From positions 218,845-282,844 of the forward strand of contig VYZB01000225.1 in assembly GCA_013397455.1 (NCBI GenBank): DNA of 64,000 nt, read 5' to 3'. A program made the translations under genes and the position numbers. Shown piece after piece: positions 1 through 13,200 of the stretch (position 1 is the stretch's first letter; the number at the start of each line of letters is the position of its first letter). The stretch is from Crotophaga sulcirostris (lineage: Eukaryota > Chordata > Aves > Cuculiformes > Crotophagidae). Under the pieces are notes generated by a model that made no database searches, had not been told where the DNA came from, and saw only the letters and a program-made list of their open reading frames with translations.

Positions 1-3000
1 CATTCCTGAATTACTCTTTTCTAGACAGAGAGTAGCCACAATTGAGAAAACACTGCATGTACACACAGGCGACGCTCAGGGCTTCCTTTCCAGGGTTTCC
101 ACTGCAAGATGAGAGATGTCTCCACTACCTATGAGGCTCGTTTGAAATTTAAGTTTTAATATAGTCAGAAAATCTTTAAGGATGCCCTTAACGGTATTTT
201 CACTGTTTCCTCAGGCCTTTGAGGCATAGCATGAAGATACCAAGTATAGACTCAGTGTAGGTGTTGTGAATATCTATTGTTTTCACTTCAAGACTGTGTG
301 GTCGCATGTACCACTATGCCTGGTTCTGTGCTCACCTCCAGAGTCATCGAACGCAAGCAGGTGTGTCCTTACAGGAGCAGGTGCAAAGATACATGGGCTG
401 GAGTTACAGGTGTAACATTTGAACTAAGCATCACAAGGAATAGTACTGCTAATGATACTTACGAACTGTTAACCACCCTGAGAAATTCAGGGCTACACAC
501 TAAGTGGTACACCCATATCTTATCACAGCTTGGGTTTACAGGTTATAGCAAGAAAAAAAAAAAAGGAAAAAGGAACAAAATACGGAAATTGACTGAGAAA
601 TCTGACCAATTATCTATAATTTAATTTCAAAAAATAACTGGAAAAGTATCACTGAAGTCCTATGTACATCTGTTGTCTCTTCCTCCCCTGGTGCTAGGAT
701 TCTGCAAAATCTAGTTACTGTTTCCATCAACAGAAGTGTATCTAGAGAGGCTGAACCAGCTCCTCCCAGTTTCATTAGAGCAGAGCAGAGGTCTGTGTAG
801 CACAAGCTCAGACTGTTACTGTAAAATTAGAAGAAACAAACCCTCACTCTTGAAAAAACACAGGATTACTTTGTATTCCCTCTTAAACACAGCTCTGTGT
901 GTACTTTCCTTTTCTAAGAAGAGAATGCAGTGGCTTCTTCCAGTGCCATTTCATTATAACCGTAGTAGAAGAGTGTTTTATTAATGCTCCACAGAACAGC
1001 TGGCCTGATACACAGTGTGAACTGCAGCCTCTGAGCTTGCTTCCCAGAAGTTTCCACCAGATGAGGTGCTAAAGGGGTTCTGTAGCTGCTGGCACACTTC
1101 ACTTGCCTCTCTCTCTCCAATATAATCTATTCCAAAAGCAGAACATTTACACTATAGAAGAGACTCCTGAGACAAGATTACAGCTCTTTTCTTTAGCTTA
1201 AATGAGCTGGTGAAGGGAAGGGTGCTGGGTGTCATCTTTCTAAGACAAATGAAACAAAATTCCCCCTGAAAGGGTCAATTTAAGTGCTAAGGTAAACCAA
1301 CAACTCCACCCCTGTCTTTTTTTTTTAATCGAAGTGCAACTAGCTACATTCATCCTAAACAATGGAATTTTCGCTTTTTCTCCTTGGCATTCTGAATGGT
1401 GCAGTGACACTGAAGTGCTCCATCACAGAAGCAGCAGGAGAGCTATAGCTTTGAAAAGTACCTGCTGAAGCAGCAACTGTGGTTATTAATCAGGAAGGAA
1501 ACAAGTCAGTTTTGAATGAAGAATACTTGCATGGCAGTGTTTTAAAAAGATGGTACTGCCTTACATTACAGTGTGATTAGAAGGTTTTTCAGTATGAGAC
1601 ACGTTCGTTTTAGCAAAATAAGAATTTTCCAATTGAGTTCCAAAAATTTTTTCCATATGAGCTGGCCACTTGCAGCACAGTTTCTGATATAGAAAATTTC
1701 TCATTTCTTTAAAAAGAAATGAGGACAGAGAAAAGTCCACAGGGCTTCTCTTAGTTGGAAAAGTAAAATGAAGTGATTCTCACTGAAGAAAAACATCAGA
1801 TATTACTCTGTGTATAGATTGAACACTACTAATTACACTAGTATATTTATGTTTTCGTCAAATTGTTAATTGATAATTTGCTTTTAAAAAAGCTAGAAAA
1901 CAATTACAGAAGATCTCTATGATCATGTTAGATGGTACTCAAGAGCTCTAATTTACCAGCTTACGCGCATAGGTTCATAAGAGAAGCTAACTATTGGGCA
2001 AATTGCTGGACTATTCACTATATCATTAGCTTATTCTCTTAATTGACCTATTGATTGTCAGCCTTGGCTCTCAGACCAATATGCAGTTCCCTCCATAAGT
2101 ACAGACATTTGGCTGACTGCAGAGATGTGTACGGGCTCTCAGAAAAAGAAGAGTGCAGACAGACAGCCCCTGCCCGGTTACCCGTATCGCAGTGTCACGG
2201 TAATTACTATATTCTTATGTGTATTACTGTGTTACTTCACAACTGAGATTTTGTATTTGACAAAGTTGTGGAGACCTTTAAGACCACACCACTTTATCAG
2301 CAAACCTGTGTTTTGTGAATATGTTCCAATATTGTTTTTTAGATCTGAAGAGCAATCCTGTCTTCTGTGCATGGGGAGAATATCAAGCTCAGGGCTCATT
2401 CTCTGCCAGGTAAGAATTCCACTTACTATGCACACCATTTGCTTCCTCACCTCTTCCTGTTTAGTGACTATCACAACACAAAGCAATCTTTACTCCAATA
2501 CTTGCTGCTGTAGATTACCTGTAGTGGTTTGTTAACCAGAAAATGTATCCTGAAAAGAACCAATTTTTAAAAAAATTCTTACATTACAGGCAGTAGATGA
2601 GCTTCTGCATACCTGTTTCCAAATCAGTTTAAAGAGAGTGAGACTATGAAAAAAAAGCCTATATCTTAGAGTAATCTTTAAATCTTTAAATAATCAGACT
2701 TAGAATATGTAAGAGAGTTTATTTTCTCAAATTTTCCTTTTAACATGCTAAACTGTAATTTAGTAAAGTATTATTTTTCTTACAATTTGGCTTTTTATAG
2801 TTTGACAAGCAAGGTATTGTTTACAGTCATTAGTTCTTGAGCAATAAGCTCTAGGTACAGACCAATAATGTAATTGTGGCTGACTGCTATAGATACCGTT
2901 ACCACACAACAAATGAATGGGAAAATGAATAATAAAGTAGCTGTAGCTACAAGAACTGGCAGGTGCTAATGAGGATAGTTGGGAAGATATGAGAAGTAGT

Positions 3001-6000
3001 ATTCAAAAAGGGAGTAGGAAATAACTTCTTGATACCTTTGGCAAGTGAAGGCTAGAAAGATAACCCATGTTACTGAGAGTTTACTAAAATTATAAGCACT
3101 AAAAATCGGTAAGACAAAGCCCATACTATGAGCAAGATAAACAAGTTTAGCAACAGATCATGAAATTACTATTTGAGCACTGCATCAGTGGTAGAGTATC
3201 TACATGAAATTACTTTTAGTGCATTATTGAAACCCCAAATTTTCTTGTGCTGATATGGTATGGTGTGGTATGCTATGCTGAAATTTGAATAGCATGAAAT
3301 CTTAATATTTTTAAGTATAGTTTCTTGTTTTCCATCTTTTTAGCTAATGGGATTTCCAAAAGATGCCTGAGAAAGAAAGATATGCTAATTTCATATTGCA
3401 GAACAACCTCAATTTCTGTAGTTCAAGTTTTGTTCCTAAAATGCCCATAGCCAAGTGTGAGGGACTACAAGCTTGGAAATTTAGTGAAATAAATATGAGA
3501 AAGAATGTTGACCTAAATCAATTTACCCCTCATTCACAAGGATTTATTATGAATGCAGTATATTCTTCTACTTCCTTGACTTACATTAAATTATTCTGTA
3601 TTAAAACAGTTCAGAGAGCTTCAATCAGACTTGAAAGATACAGACACTTAGTACAAAACCCCTGAATCAGCAGGAAGATACAGATTTCCATTTCATTCTC
3701 ATTTCCCTCTTCTGCTCCAATCTCATTCAACAGAAAGACACACTTTCTGGCATTTTTATTTGATTTTCTTGCCCCACTTCTCTGCCTTAGGAATTTGGGG
3801 TAAAAGGCCTCTGCATTCTACCTTCTACTTCAAAAATTATCTTTCCTATTTCTTTTCCATTTCTGTTTCTACTCTGCCATGGGATTGGTATCCACTTTGC
3901 TGTCTCAATATGAGAAGGAAAGATACAAATCTTTACATCACGCTTGGCAGTAAATACGCTCTGGGTCACCCAGCAGGTTTGGGTTTGAACCGTGAAATGA
4001 CTCAGTGCAATATTCCAGTAAAGATTCTCCATAAATTCCAAAGAATATTGTGTTTTAGCCATCTGAGCTTTGTAGTCCTTTCATAATTAAGGGTAAGAAG
4101 TTTCATGCAACATGACTGAATTTAGAATAATATGTTATTTTTCATCTGCCACTACTTAAGGTGAAATTGCTATAGGAAAGACCTGAAACCTTGGTTCTTG
4201 CCTCATTCCCCTGTTCATTATTCAGAAAACTGATTTTAATATGAACTGTATCTGCAAGAGTTACAGCTTGCTATGCTAACTATCAGTGAAAGGGGCAAAG
4301 GAGGAATCTTGTTCTAACACTTTCTTTTACAGCCAGAAAGTACCTGGTGGCTGATGGGTGAAACAGAAAGCCAATAGAGAAGGCATGTACATTTAAGATG
4401 AGTTGGAGATAATTAATTGGTAGATATGCTTTCCCTTCATTTCTGCTGTAGATGATACAACCAAGTAAAAAACCAGCACAGTGGATTTCTGACTACTATG
4501 AAGTCTTGCCACTCAGAAGCCAATTGTCTCAGTTGTGGTTAAATTGGTAGGGGAGGGGCTTGTTTGTTTTTAAACAGATCAGTTTCAAGCATTGATTTAA
4601 ATATTGACTTTGGATGTTTCAATTTATTACTGAAATGAAAACATTTACATTTCCTGGTTGTCCAAAACAAACACTGGAAATCCAGACCACAGCACATCAA
4701 TATGTGCTCAAATATTAAAGCATTCCAACCCACTCTAAACTTGGTTATTGTTGGTTTATCTAACTCATTGTGAAGAACCAGGATAATGTCTTAAATATTA
4801 AAAAGCATAAAGATCTCCTTCTGACATCTGTGGGAATGTTACTATTGATTTCAGTAAATATAGTATACAGGGAGAGGTCTTATAATATAATTTTAAACCA
4901 GGGAAAAGTAAAAGGCTACTGAAAATTCCAAACATCAGATTTGGATACAGATAACATGCACAGGTAACATTATGGAAATTGCTCCTCTCTGCTTCCTTGC
5001 CAGTCACTATCAGACTGTTGCTCTTCTAAATCAAGCTAGTGCTCAGAGAACACATTCCAGAAAAGCAGTTCACAGACCTATCACAAAACCTAACTGAAAA
5101 CTACTGACCTCTTTTTTTGGCAAAGGTAACAGAAGCATTATGCCTGACAGAGCTGTTAGCAATCAATACCATGGCCTTTGGCAAGTCTAAAGAACTCCCA
5201 GGTGAGAATTCCAGTGGGCTGTGCCTACAGCAAGTCCATTGGGGTTAACAGGATTCACAAAGGAGCAAATGACAGCAAAGTTTCACCTAGTCTTTCACCT
5301 AGACTGATACTGCTCGGCACGCATTTTAATATCTTTACAATACTAAAAGGCACAGTAAATTCCTTTTTTTTTAAAGCAGATACTTCTAGAGACATCTGAG
5401 GTGTATCATATTTCTTTGCTAAATAGTTCAGCATTGTAGTCTAGCTTCAGAACTATTAAGACTTACATTTTCTTGCAAGTAATCTCTGACTCCTAATGAC
5501 ATTATCCTGCCTTTTCCAATGTTCATTGACTTTCCTTATCTCTAAAGTATTCTGTCAGAGAGCATGCTGGAAGAAATCCAGAGCCACTGTTTTTCTGAAG
5601 AAAGATTTTTCTGCAGTAACACTTTGAGTAGATGAACAGAAAGCAGTGTTAAGGGGCTGACCTTGAAGAAGGCCATGTTTTCTCAATACAGTACATCTAT
5701 AAAAAGGCTTATAATTGCAGAGAAGAATTCATAGTTAAACAGAAACATATTTTCAATCACAATTCTGTATTGTCCCAAATAATAGGGGAAACCAGGTATT
5801 TTCAGAATTCAGCTAGAGACTGCCCAATATGTTTTCAGACCAGCAGACAATACCCCAGTCATACAAAGTTCAATAAACAGGTTACTTCCCTCCATTTGAC
5901 CAACTGCTTGATTGCAAAAACTGTAATTATGCATTTCTTGACATTTTTATAAGACTCTGCACAGTTACTACTTTGAATTTTCTCATACTTTGTTCTATAG

Positions 6001-7192
6001 TTTGAAACCAGCAACTCTGCTTTCTGTAAACAACCCACAAAGCAAATACAGCAAGCAACTGCGTTAGCACTGTTTGCTTTGTACTGTTTGCTGTTCTGCC
6101 GCTCCCAACCCTGAACACAGAATGTTAACACACACACAGAAGTGGTTTCAGAACAAACCATAAAAATGTATGCAGGCACACGGAAACCAGTGGTCACCAT
6201 TCAAGGAGAGTCTTCCCCCTCAATTCTACTTCAGCAAAATCACTAAAAAAAATTTACTAAAAACATTCCTTTTGATCAGCTGAATTACTGCACTATTGTG
6301 AGTTGCAGGAGCAGATGTACGTAACGTCATTGAAGGAGTCCTACGTTGCCCATAATCAAAAGTTCAGAGACAAGACACTTCATCAAGTTATTTTTGTCAA
6401 AGCCAAAATGAAGGCTTTAAATGAGTGTTTCCTCTTTACAGTGTAGTTCCTGCTTCTTTGTTTTGTAGTGATGTTAGAATCTTTTGTCAGAAATATTACA
6501 AATACTTTGATGACAACTTCACTTTTGCAGATTGAGCAGCACCATTTTCATGCTAGCCAAAGGAGTACAAAATAAAGTGATGATGATCTTCCAAAAATTC
6601 AGAAACTTTCAAAGGAAGTACAGAACTTGAATTAATTTCACATTAATGTAAATGTATTGCATCTTTGACTCTACAGTTTCTCTTTCAAAAGCTCAACTAG
6701 AAAATAAGTATAACACAGCTGAGAACTTTCAGTGACATCCTTGATGAAAAATAGTGAAATAGAGCTAAACTTCATAACGGAACTCATCCAGAAAATTGTT
6801 TTAGTTTAGTACAGCTGTCACAACTAGGACTCCTCATACCAATATTCTGTTGCAGAAGTATTTCAACATTCATCTCTGTACTAAAATCAAGCTATACATT
6901 CTTCTCTATTTATTTATTATAGAATTACATGAACTTAGAAAATACATGCTTTTGAGTGCATAGGCATAAATACACTCAAAAAAGTAAAAACAGTCATTTT
7001 GTCAAAACATTGTAAGCATCTCAAGAAATAATATGCCACAAAGGAATTCTAATCTCTTTCATCTTTGTGTTTTTTAAGATTAAAACACACTTTTTCTGAG
7101 TCTTCTCTACTTCACATTAGTTCAGTGAAATTCCGGCAGAAAATTGAAAGCAAAATTTATATTTTGAAGTAATTTTAAAAAATGTCACTTAC
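1..7192 (-). other. BAIAP2L1: BAIAP2L1 intron 3 (partial, continues beyond the left edge)
   Basis: This is the AT-rich intron downstream of exon 3 on the minus strand. It begins with the consensus donor GTAAGT next to 7193. I looked on the minus strand for the next I-BAR exon (the part that follows Glu-Leu-Gly) and did not see it, so exon 4 probably lies outside the window. No other gene can be supported here. The stretch contains a short perfect palindrome (1700-1723) and a possible antisense exon-like segment (2343-2409). Confidence 0.8.
1700..1723. repeat. Perfect 24-bp inverted repeat
   Basis: Arms CTCATTTCTTT and AAAGAAATGAG, 11 bp each, are separated by AA. It can form a small AT-rich hairpin on either strand. 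It sits within intron 3 of BAIAP2L1, and I assign no function. Confidence 0.7.
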
Positions 7193-7279
7193 CTAATTCT
7201 TTAGAAACTGGAGAATCAGCTGATATATCCCCAATCTTTGCAAGGCTATCATAATATGCTCTTCCAGCCACTACCATAG
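7193..7279 (-). CDS. BAIAP2L1: BAIAP2L1 exon 3 (I-BAR domain)
   Basis: An 87-nt minus-strand exon. The acceptor is a pyrimidine-rich tract ending TTTCTTTCAAG at 7280, and the donor is GTAAGT just below 7193. The first two bases finish an Ala codon begun in exon 2. Then come 28 codons and one base of a Gly codon. The peptide contains [18 protein letters not shown] and ends SPVSKEL. This lines up with the vertebrate BAIAP2L1 I-BAR (IMD) segment MILAGKAYYDGVAKIGEI...SPVSTELG, roughly residues 44-71 by recalled human numbering. The paralogue BAIAP2 has a clearly different AAKGYFDALVKMGELA here, so BAIAP2L1 is preferred. The I-BAR domain dimerises as a helical bundle that binds phosphoinositide membranes and promotes protrusions, while the C-terminal SH3 domain (outside the window) links to actin regulators. 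Confidence 0.95.
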
Positions 7280-10204
7280 CTTGAAAGAAAAAAGAAGTTC
7301 TTTTAAAAAAAATAAAAGTGTTTTCCATTTTTATTAATCTATGACCCTATGAAATTTTGTAATCCAGTGGAAGTACTAAGAGAGTGGTATATGGCAGTAA
7401 GGAAAGTAACTTTCTCTGATAGCAGGGTTAAGTCCCCTATGCGACTTGCTCATTTGTGAAACCAGGTGACAAAGACAGAATGCCAGAAATTAATGAAGTT
7501 TCATCCTGTTATTTAGTGTTTCTGAGATTATTATAAATTACATTGTTTGGCAATTTAGTGAGCTTAATGTTGGAAGATCTCTGGCTTCTTGGACAGACAT
7601 GGAAAATTAGCATGGATATATACAGTTCCTGCACAGTTATTTTGACACTCCAGGAGGGACCCTACTTTTACCTTTGTCACTGAACTCAGGATGGCAAAGA
7701 ACTCTGTATTCCAAGTACTTTAAGCAATAAAAACCTCAGGCAACAGGTACATATATTTCTTCTTAAACCTGAAGATTTAACATTCCCAACCAAAAGGACA
7801 GACCCTAGATAACACTTGGACACTCACCTTTCCCTGCCTCCCGCCCAGGACAGTTCCCCCCCCTTTTATGGTTTATGCTTCAATTCCAGTTTTACAGGAA
7901 CCAATAAGCTCTTAATATTTATCACTGAGGTTTCAGTTATTCTCAGTTAATCATTTCCTGGTTATAGCTGATTTAAACAGCAGAGCCAGTTTTGCTAGAA
8001 CAAACACGGAAACATCAAGTCTCATACTGCAGGAAGACCACTAGTGTGAAACAGATTGCGCGTGTGGAAGAGCTCCACCACACAACGCTTGCCTTGCATC
8101 TTCACAGCAGCTAGAACTGATCTGCACACCACAAAGAAAAGAAATAACAAACAAACCGACAAGATTTTATTGTAAAGGCAGTGAAAAGTACTTGTTGAAG
8201 TAAGGCTTCATACTTTTTTGGTAGTTTTACATTTTTAATCTAAGGTGGAAGCCAAGCAGACTCTCACTGTTGACTTCAGAAGTCTTTTTTCCGTGGGGAG
8301 ATGGCAATTGCCAATTATAGTACTTTAGGCCTGTATTTTATAGCTTTTGCTCACAAAGTTGACATCGTTCGTTACCTAACAGTATGCTCACTGAGAAGTC
8401 TGAAACTCTACCAAATGAAAGAGAGATTCTTTTTGAGGGTCTGCTGCATTCGACAAGAGTAACTTCTGACTAAGCTGCACCTTGTAGGTGCTCAATTCAA
8501 ACTTTCTGAACACAAGAACCATACTGCTGCTCCTCATGGCCCAGTATGCAAAGATTTTAAGCCATTCCAACTATTCCTACCTAATTTTTTCTCAATCTTT
8601 TATCCTAACATAGGCACTAAAAGAGGAAGAAAAGGTGGGATTTCTCCTGTGCTAATCAAGTTAAATCAAGAACTCCACGGTACAGTCTCTTCACCAGTAC
8701 TATTACTAATAGGCTAGTTCTGCAGAAAAGGAGTTTTGACCTTTTATCCTCAAAATGTATACAAATATATTGTATAGCAAAACTCACAAGAACTTCTGAT
8801 TATGTCCTTTGTCAGCTTAGTCTGACTTGTTTGGAAAGCTGTTAAGTATTTGTTTAGCAGCAGAGTATTTACTCCGTATTACAGATCTATTTATACCACT
8901 CAGCACTTATGCAGAAAGATTAACAATTTATGAGTTATAAAGATAACTTTTAGTGTAGTTTCTCAACAGTTGTTGCAACATTGTAAACATTTATTCATTT
9001 GAAATTAAGCCTTCATGCTAGATATGTTTTATCAAACTGTCTTAGAAGGCAAACTTGCTAGAACACGACATCCATTAGCTTCTGAAGTGTTCCTGCACAC
9101 AGTTATATTGTGAATTATTGATGACAAATTGAATTAAAAGAGAAGGGGCACAATGTAACGCATCTACAGTTAAGTATGTGAAAAGCAGAACCCTCAGAAA
9201 CTGGTATAAAAGTCAAACATGAAAACAGTTGTTATTACTCCTGGTATTACCTATAATCCCTAAGGTTAGGTATTAGGTAACCACAATGTTAATCCATCAG
9301 GTTAGGCATTACTGCAAATAAGTCAACATTTTCCTTTTTTCATCTCCAGCAGGCTTTGGTTTGATCTATTTCTCAAGCCTGTTCTAAAATTTGCATGAAG
9401 AGAGATTTCAGTGTCTATTTGGCTATGCACTACTCCCGCAGTATCACATTTCTTGAAGTACTAGATTACATGTAGGGGAAAGATCTGTCACAGAATTGAA
9501 TGAGGCAAAACGAGAGAGATTTTACATTGCTTTACATATGGTATCAAGCAGCTCAACAGGTCTGCATATGAGAAATGGAGCAAGCTGTAACAGGTCCTAC
9601 AATACAACCTTTGGGAATCTGGAGCCCAGTCCTGGAAATACACTCTTAAGACAGTTTCTGTGGAGTCAATAATGGAAATAAACAACTCCATTATAAAAAG
9701 TTTGAGGCACTGGGTTCTTAGATTCAAACAGATTCATTTCAATTTTGACTCCATTAAAAAGATACCACCAAGTTTAAAATGGACAAGAAAAAAATAATTC
9801 ACTCCTACAACTCTTACTCATTCGAGTTGTTCTGTTCATGAAGTTACCTAGGTAGGTGTATAGGTGAGCAGGAAATGATCTAAGAATGTGAAATATTTTG
9901 GAAGAGATTTACAGGGGAAAAAAATAAACATCTAATTTATAATTTTGTTTTTTTTCCATTTATATTGTTATTCTAATTTGAGTTATTTACACTTCATATT
10001 CAGTTTATTTTGCAGTAAATCTGTGCCTAAGTGTTTGGAATGAAAAAAAGAAAGTACCTATGTTCAGGTGTTTGTGCCTTTCCTAATTAAACACATCCAA
10101 GGTTCAACTTGGAAATGAAGTTTATGCACAACCTTCCTATCCAAATATGTATTTTTAAATGAAAGTTAAACATTCTTTCTAAAGTTAGCACCTCAAAGAC
10201 TTAC
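7280..10204 (-). other. BAIAP2L1: BAIAP2L1 intron 2
   Basis: A complete intron of 2,925 bases between exons 2 and 3, of phase 1, with GT-AG ends on the minus strand. It is AT-rich. No repeat, RNA gene or further exon was recognised. A C-rich patch near 7840-7863 is short and unremarkable. Confidence 0.88.
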
Positions 10205-10280
10205 CATTAACAGCTTTTTCATAATTCTTCCCCAGATTTATTAAGTTCCTCAGTCCTGGATTGAACTGTTCCATAACATT
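10205..10280 (-). CDS. BAIAP2L1: BAIAP2L1 exon 2 (start of I-BAR domain)
   Basis: A 76-nt minus-strand exon. The acceptor is a T-rich tract ending TGTTCACTAG at 10281, and the donor is GTAAGT adjoining 10205. It encodes 25 residues plus the first base of Ala: [18 protein letters not shown] followed by NYEKAVN. This appears identical to recalled human BAIAP2L1 residues 18-42, and differs from BAIAP2 at several positions (TIMEQFNPSLRNFIAMGKNYEKAL). It forms the beginning of helix 1 of the I-BAR dimer. Its phase joins perfectly to exon 3 at 7279. The start codon and about 17 residues must come from exon 1, which is not visible and probably lies in the sequence gap at 18458-19273. There is no sign of a frameshift or stop, so the gene looks functional. 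Confidence 0.96.
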
Positions 10281-13200
10281 CTAGTGAACAGAAAAAAAAA
10301 ATGTGTTATAACCAAGGCAGTTCAACGGGGGAATGAAAGTATTTGTCAGTGTCACTTAGTTCTAGTTTTATGCTTTACATGTGCAGCATGCATCAGAAAA
10401 GTCTGTAGACAGATGAAAAACAGAAGACTTGGAAGGAAGGGGAGAGCAAAGGTTGGAAGGAAGAAGAAACTCAGCATTTAAGATCAACATACATGGAATT
10501 TTGAATAACGCTAAGTACGCTTGAAAGAGAGCCCTCGGGGCTGCACTTATTTGGTGGCTTCTTGGTTTCTTCAGGTAAAACTGCTATGCATATTTTTTTA
10601 ACAAAACCCCTTTATATGTACAGAAATAACTACATGTGAACAAATATTCTAGAATTTATCATATGTAGCTGTTCATTTAATAGTTAAGTAACCACAACAT
10701 TCTAATAATTTCTCTCTTCCATACAAAGAATAATTTCATGTCATACCAATTGCTAAGTCTCAGGAACAATTTGGTGATGAATATTTTCTTTTACTTTTAG
10801 AAATAAATACCAGCCCTATATTTCCATAAGGGAGAAACTTAAAGAGCATTTGCAGATTCTAGATAATCTTCTAGAATCTTCCTAACAAAACTATAGTTGT
10901 GACATTACTCTAAAATTTTATGGTCATGAAAGGAAGATTGAGGTACCTGAAGACACCATTCTGTTGTAAAAATATTGTCATAAAAATAGTTATGACACAA
11001 CTTGCATCTTTCTAGATACTGTTCACACAGCAGAACTTTCAGGTTCAAGGAATTCAAAACAGATGCTTTCTGTTTACAGGAAATACAAGACAAGACAAGT
11101 GAAATAGTACCAAGTTTTTATCTGTTATACTACTAACAGAATGAAAATATTTATACTTAGTACATACATGGACTCAGGAAGAACAGGAATTCCATCATAT
11201 TTGCCTTGTTTTCAGGCAAGGTCATTCAGACAGAACGTTACTATTATGTTTCAGATATAGTGCTACACCTGAACTCCAGTCAATTTAAAAAGTGAAGAAA
11301 AGAATTAACTGCAGATTTCACCAATAATACTTTAACAGTTGTGTTGAATAAAAAAAATATACATTTTTTTAAAAAAAGATATAAGCCTACTAGGTTCTAA
11401 TACTGATAGAGTATATATGAAAAAAAAAAAAGCAGACACTGGGCAACTATACCTAGCCCCACTGCTTTTAGTTATACATATTAAAAATACAACTGGCATT
11501 GTTTTCTCGTCTATACCATCGAACTCTTACCCAACCAAACATGATCACTGTAAGCAAACTACTTAGTGTCCCTAGGCCCTTGATTTGTGTTAATTCACAA
11601 ACCACATCCAGAAATCATTTGGGAAAGAGTGTTTTAGGCTGGGCCAACAACAGCAAGGGCTAGTCTAACAACTTAACAGTACGGATTTTCAAGCTTCTGT
11701 GTCTGGGAACATCCCTCCTTCTGCCTCAGCTCATGAATTTGCTACTGTAAATGTTGCTGCTGCTGTGCCTCTGCTGCCCTCCCTGTAGCAGAGGTGGTGC
11801 AACTGTGAGGCTTTTCTTCCAAGGAGTAACTTGCCTCTTCCTATTCCAACTTTTTGCTGTTTCTTCCCAGCAGTGTATTAAAGACCACGTCTGTTGGCAC
11901 ATATGGAGCCAGTGAATCACAAGAAGAAAAACGGTGAATGAGGGAATTGTGGTAGGATAGAGAGTCCTATGTGGGAGAAGAAAGGTGTACATGATGTAGA
12001 AACCATGTGCTTCTATGGCAGGTAAGAATCCCAGTGCCACAATGAATTGCTACCCTATACTGAAAATAATTTCTTTGAAAAATAGATCCTGTCCCTGCTT
12101 ACCCTGCTCCGCACGACAAGACCTTGCAGTGCAAAACCCTTACTACCACCTACCCCAACATTCTAACAGTTACATGATAATCATGAGTCTTGAAATACCG
12201 ATTTTAGGAATGACCGTCTTAAGGATTTGGGGGTTAAGATTCCAGTTTTCTAGAGGACTTCTAATTCAGATTTCAAACAGAAATCAGTAATTTCACCTGT
12301 GTCATTAGTTGTTTTCATTAGGAAGCAAGCAAACAAAGCCCAACAAAAATGCCCTCAGCTAGCTCCCCTCTCTGAAGCCAGACCCCAAGCCTCTTTATTT
12401 TCACTACCCAACTTGGTGTGTGTCAGGTATTCACATAGAGTAGAGACGGAACACAATGTGGAAACACAACAGGTCCACTGAAACACAGAGAACCCTGAGG
12501 AAGAGCTCCAGTACACCTCATCTGCTCAACATACAAGTAAAACTGCTGGGAAAGATGAAGAAACAATTTATAGCTTAGTGCCTTCAGTAGCTGGAAGGCA
12601 CACAACTAATGGATCTTCTCTCCATTAGACCAAGCAGTCCCTGGAAGATTTTCAGTCTTTGTGCTGCCACAGTGGTTGATTGTTAGCAGAAGCGTCTGCA
12701 CCAGTCTCTAGACGTGAACGCCCGAGAACCAGCAAAAACCTTCGTAATGGAAATTCCCCTTTGGAATTTGCTTGGTTTAACACAGGTTATGGTTAGCTTA
12801 TCTTCACAACACTGTGCAAGGCTCATCTACTTCCCTACTAAGAGTGTGTTTGATAGAAAGACTTAGCTTCCCCCAAACCCCAGCCCCTGCAGGGTCTCCA
12901 AGATGATGTAATGAAATAGTTCTAGGATGATTTTCCTCTTTTCAGCAGTAGAAAGAAGCATAGTATGTATTTTTCTTCTTTCTACTGAAGGCTAGATTCT
13001 CAAAGCAAACAAAAACCTGGCTGTGCTTCTAGTGCTCTTTTTATACAGTTAACCACTGTTGCTGTCTTTGAAGTACTGTCCAGGAAGAAGTGTGTAGAGC
13101 AGTTTTTCAAACAGGGAAACTGTCACTGGCAACTCTCTCTTCAGGATCAGATATAAATTTTATATTGCCAAGACATTTCAGATCAGTTAAAATGACTGTA

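Noticed and set aside
277..624. 115-codon plus-strand frame at the left end
   Set aside because: Ends in a Lys-rich low-complexity stretch from a poly(A) run, shows no family match and lies inside a BAIAP2L1 intron.
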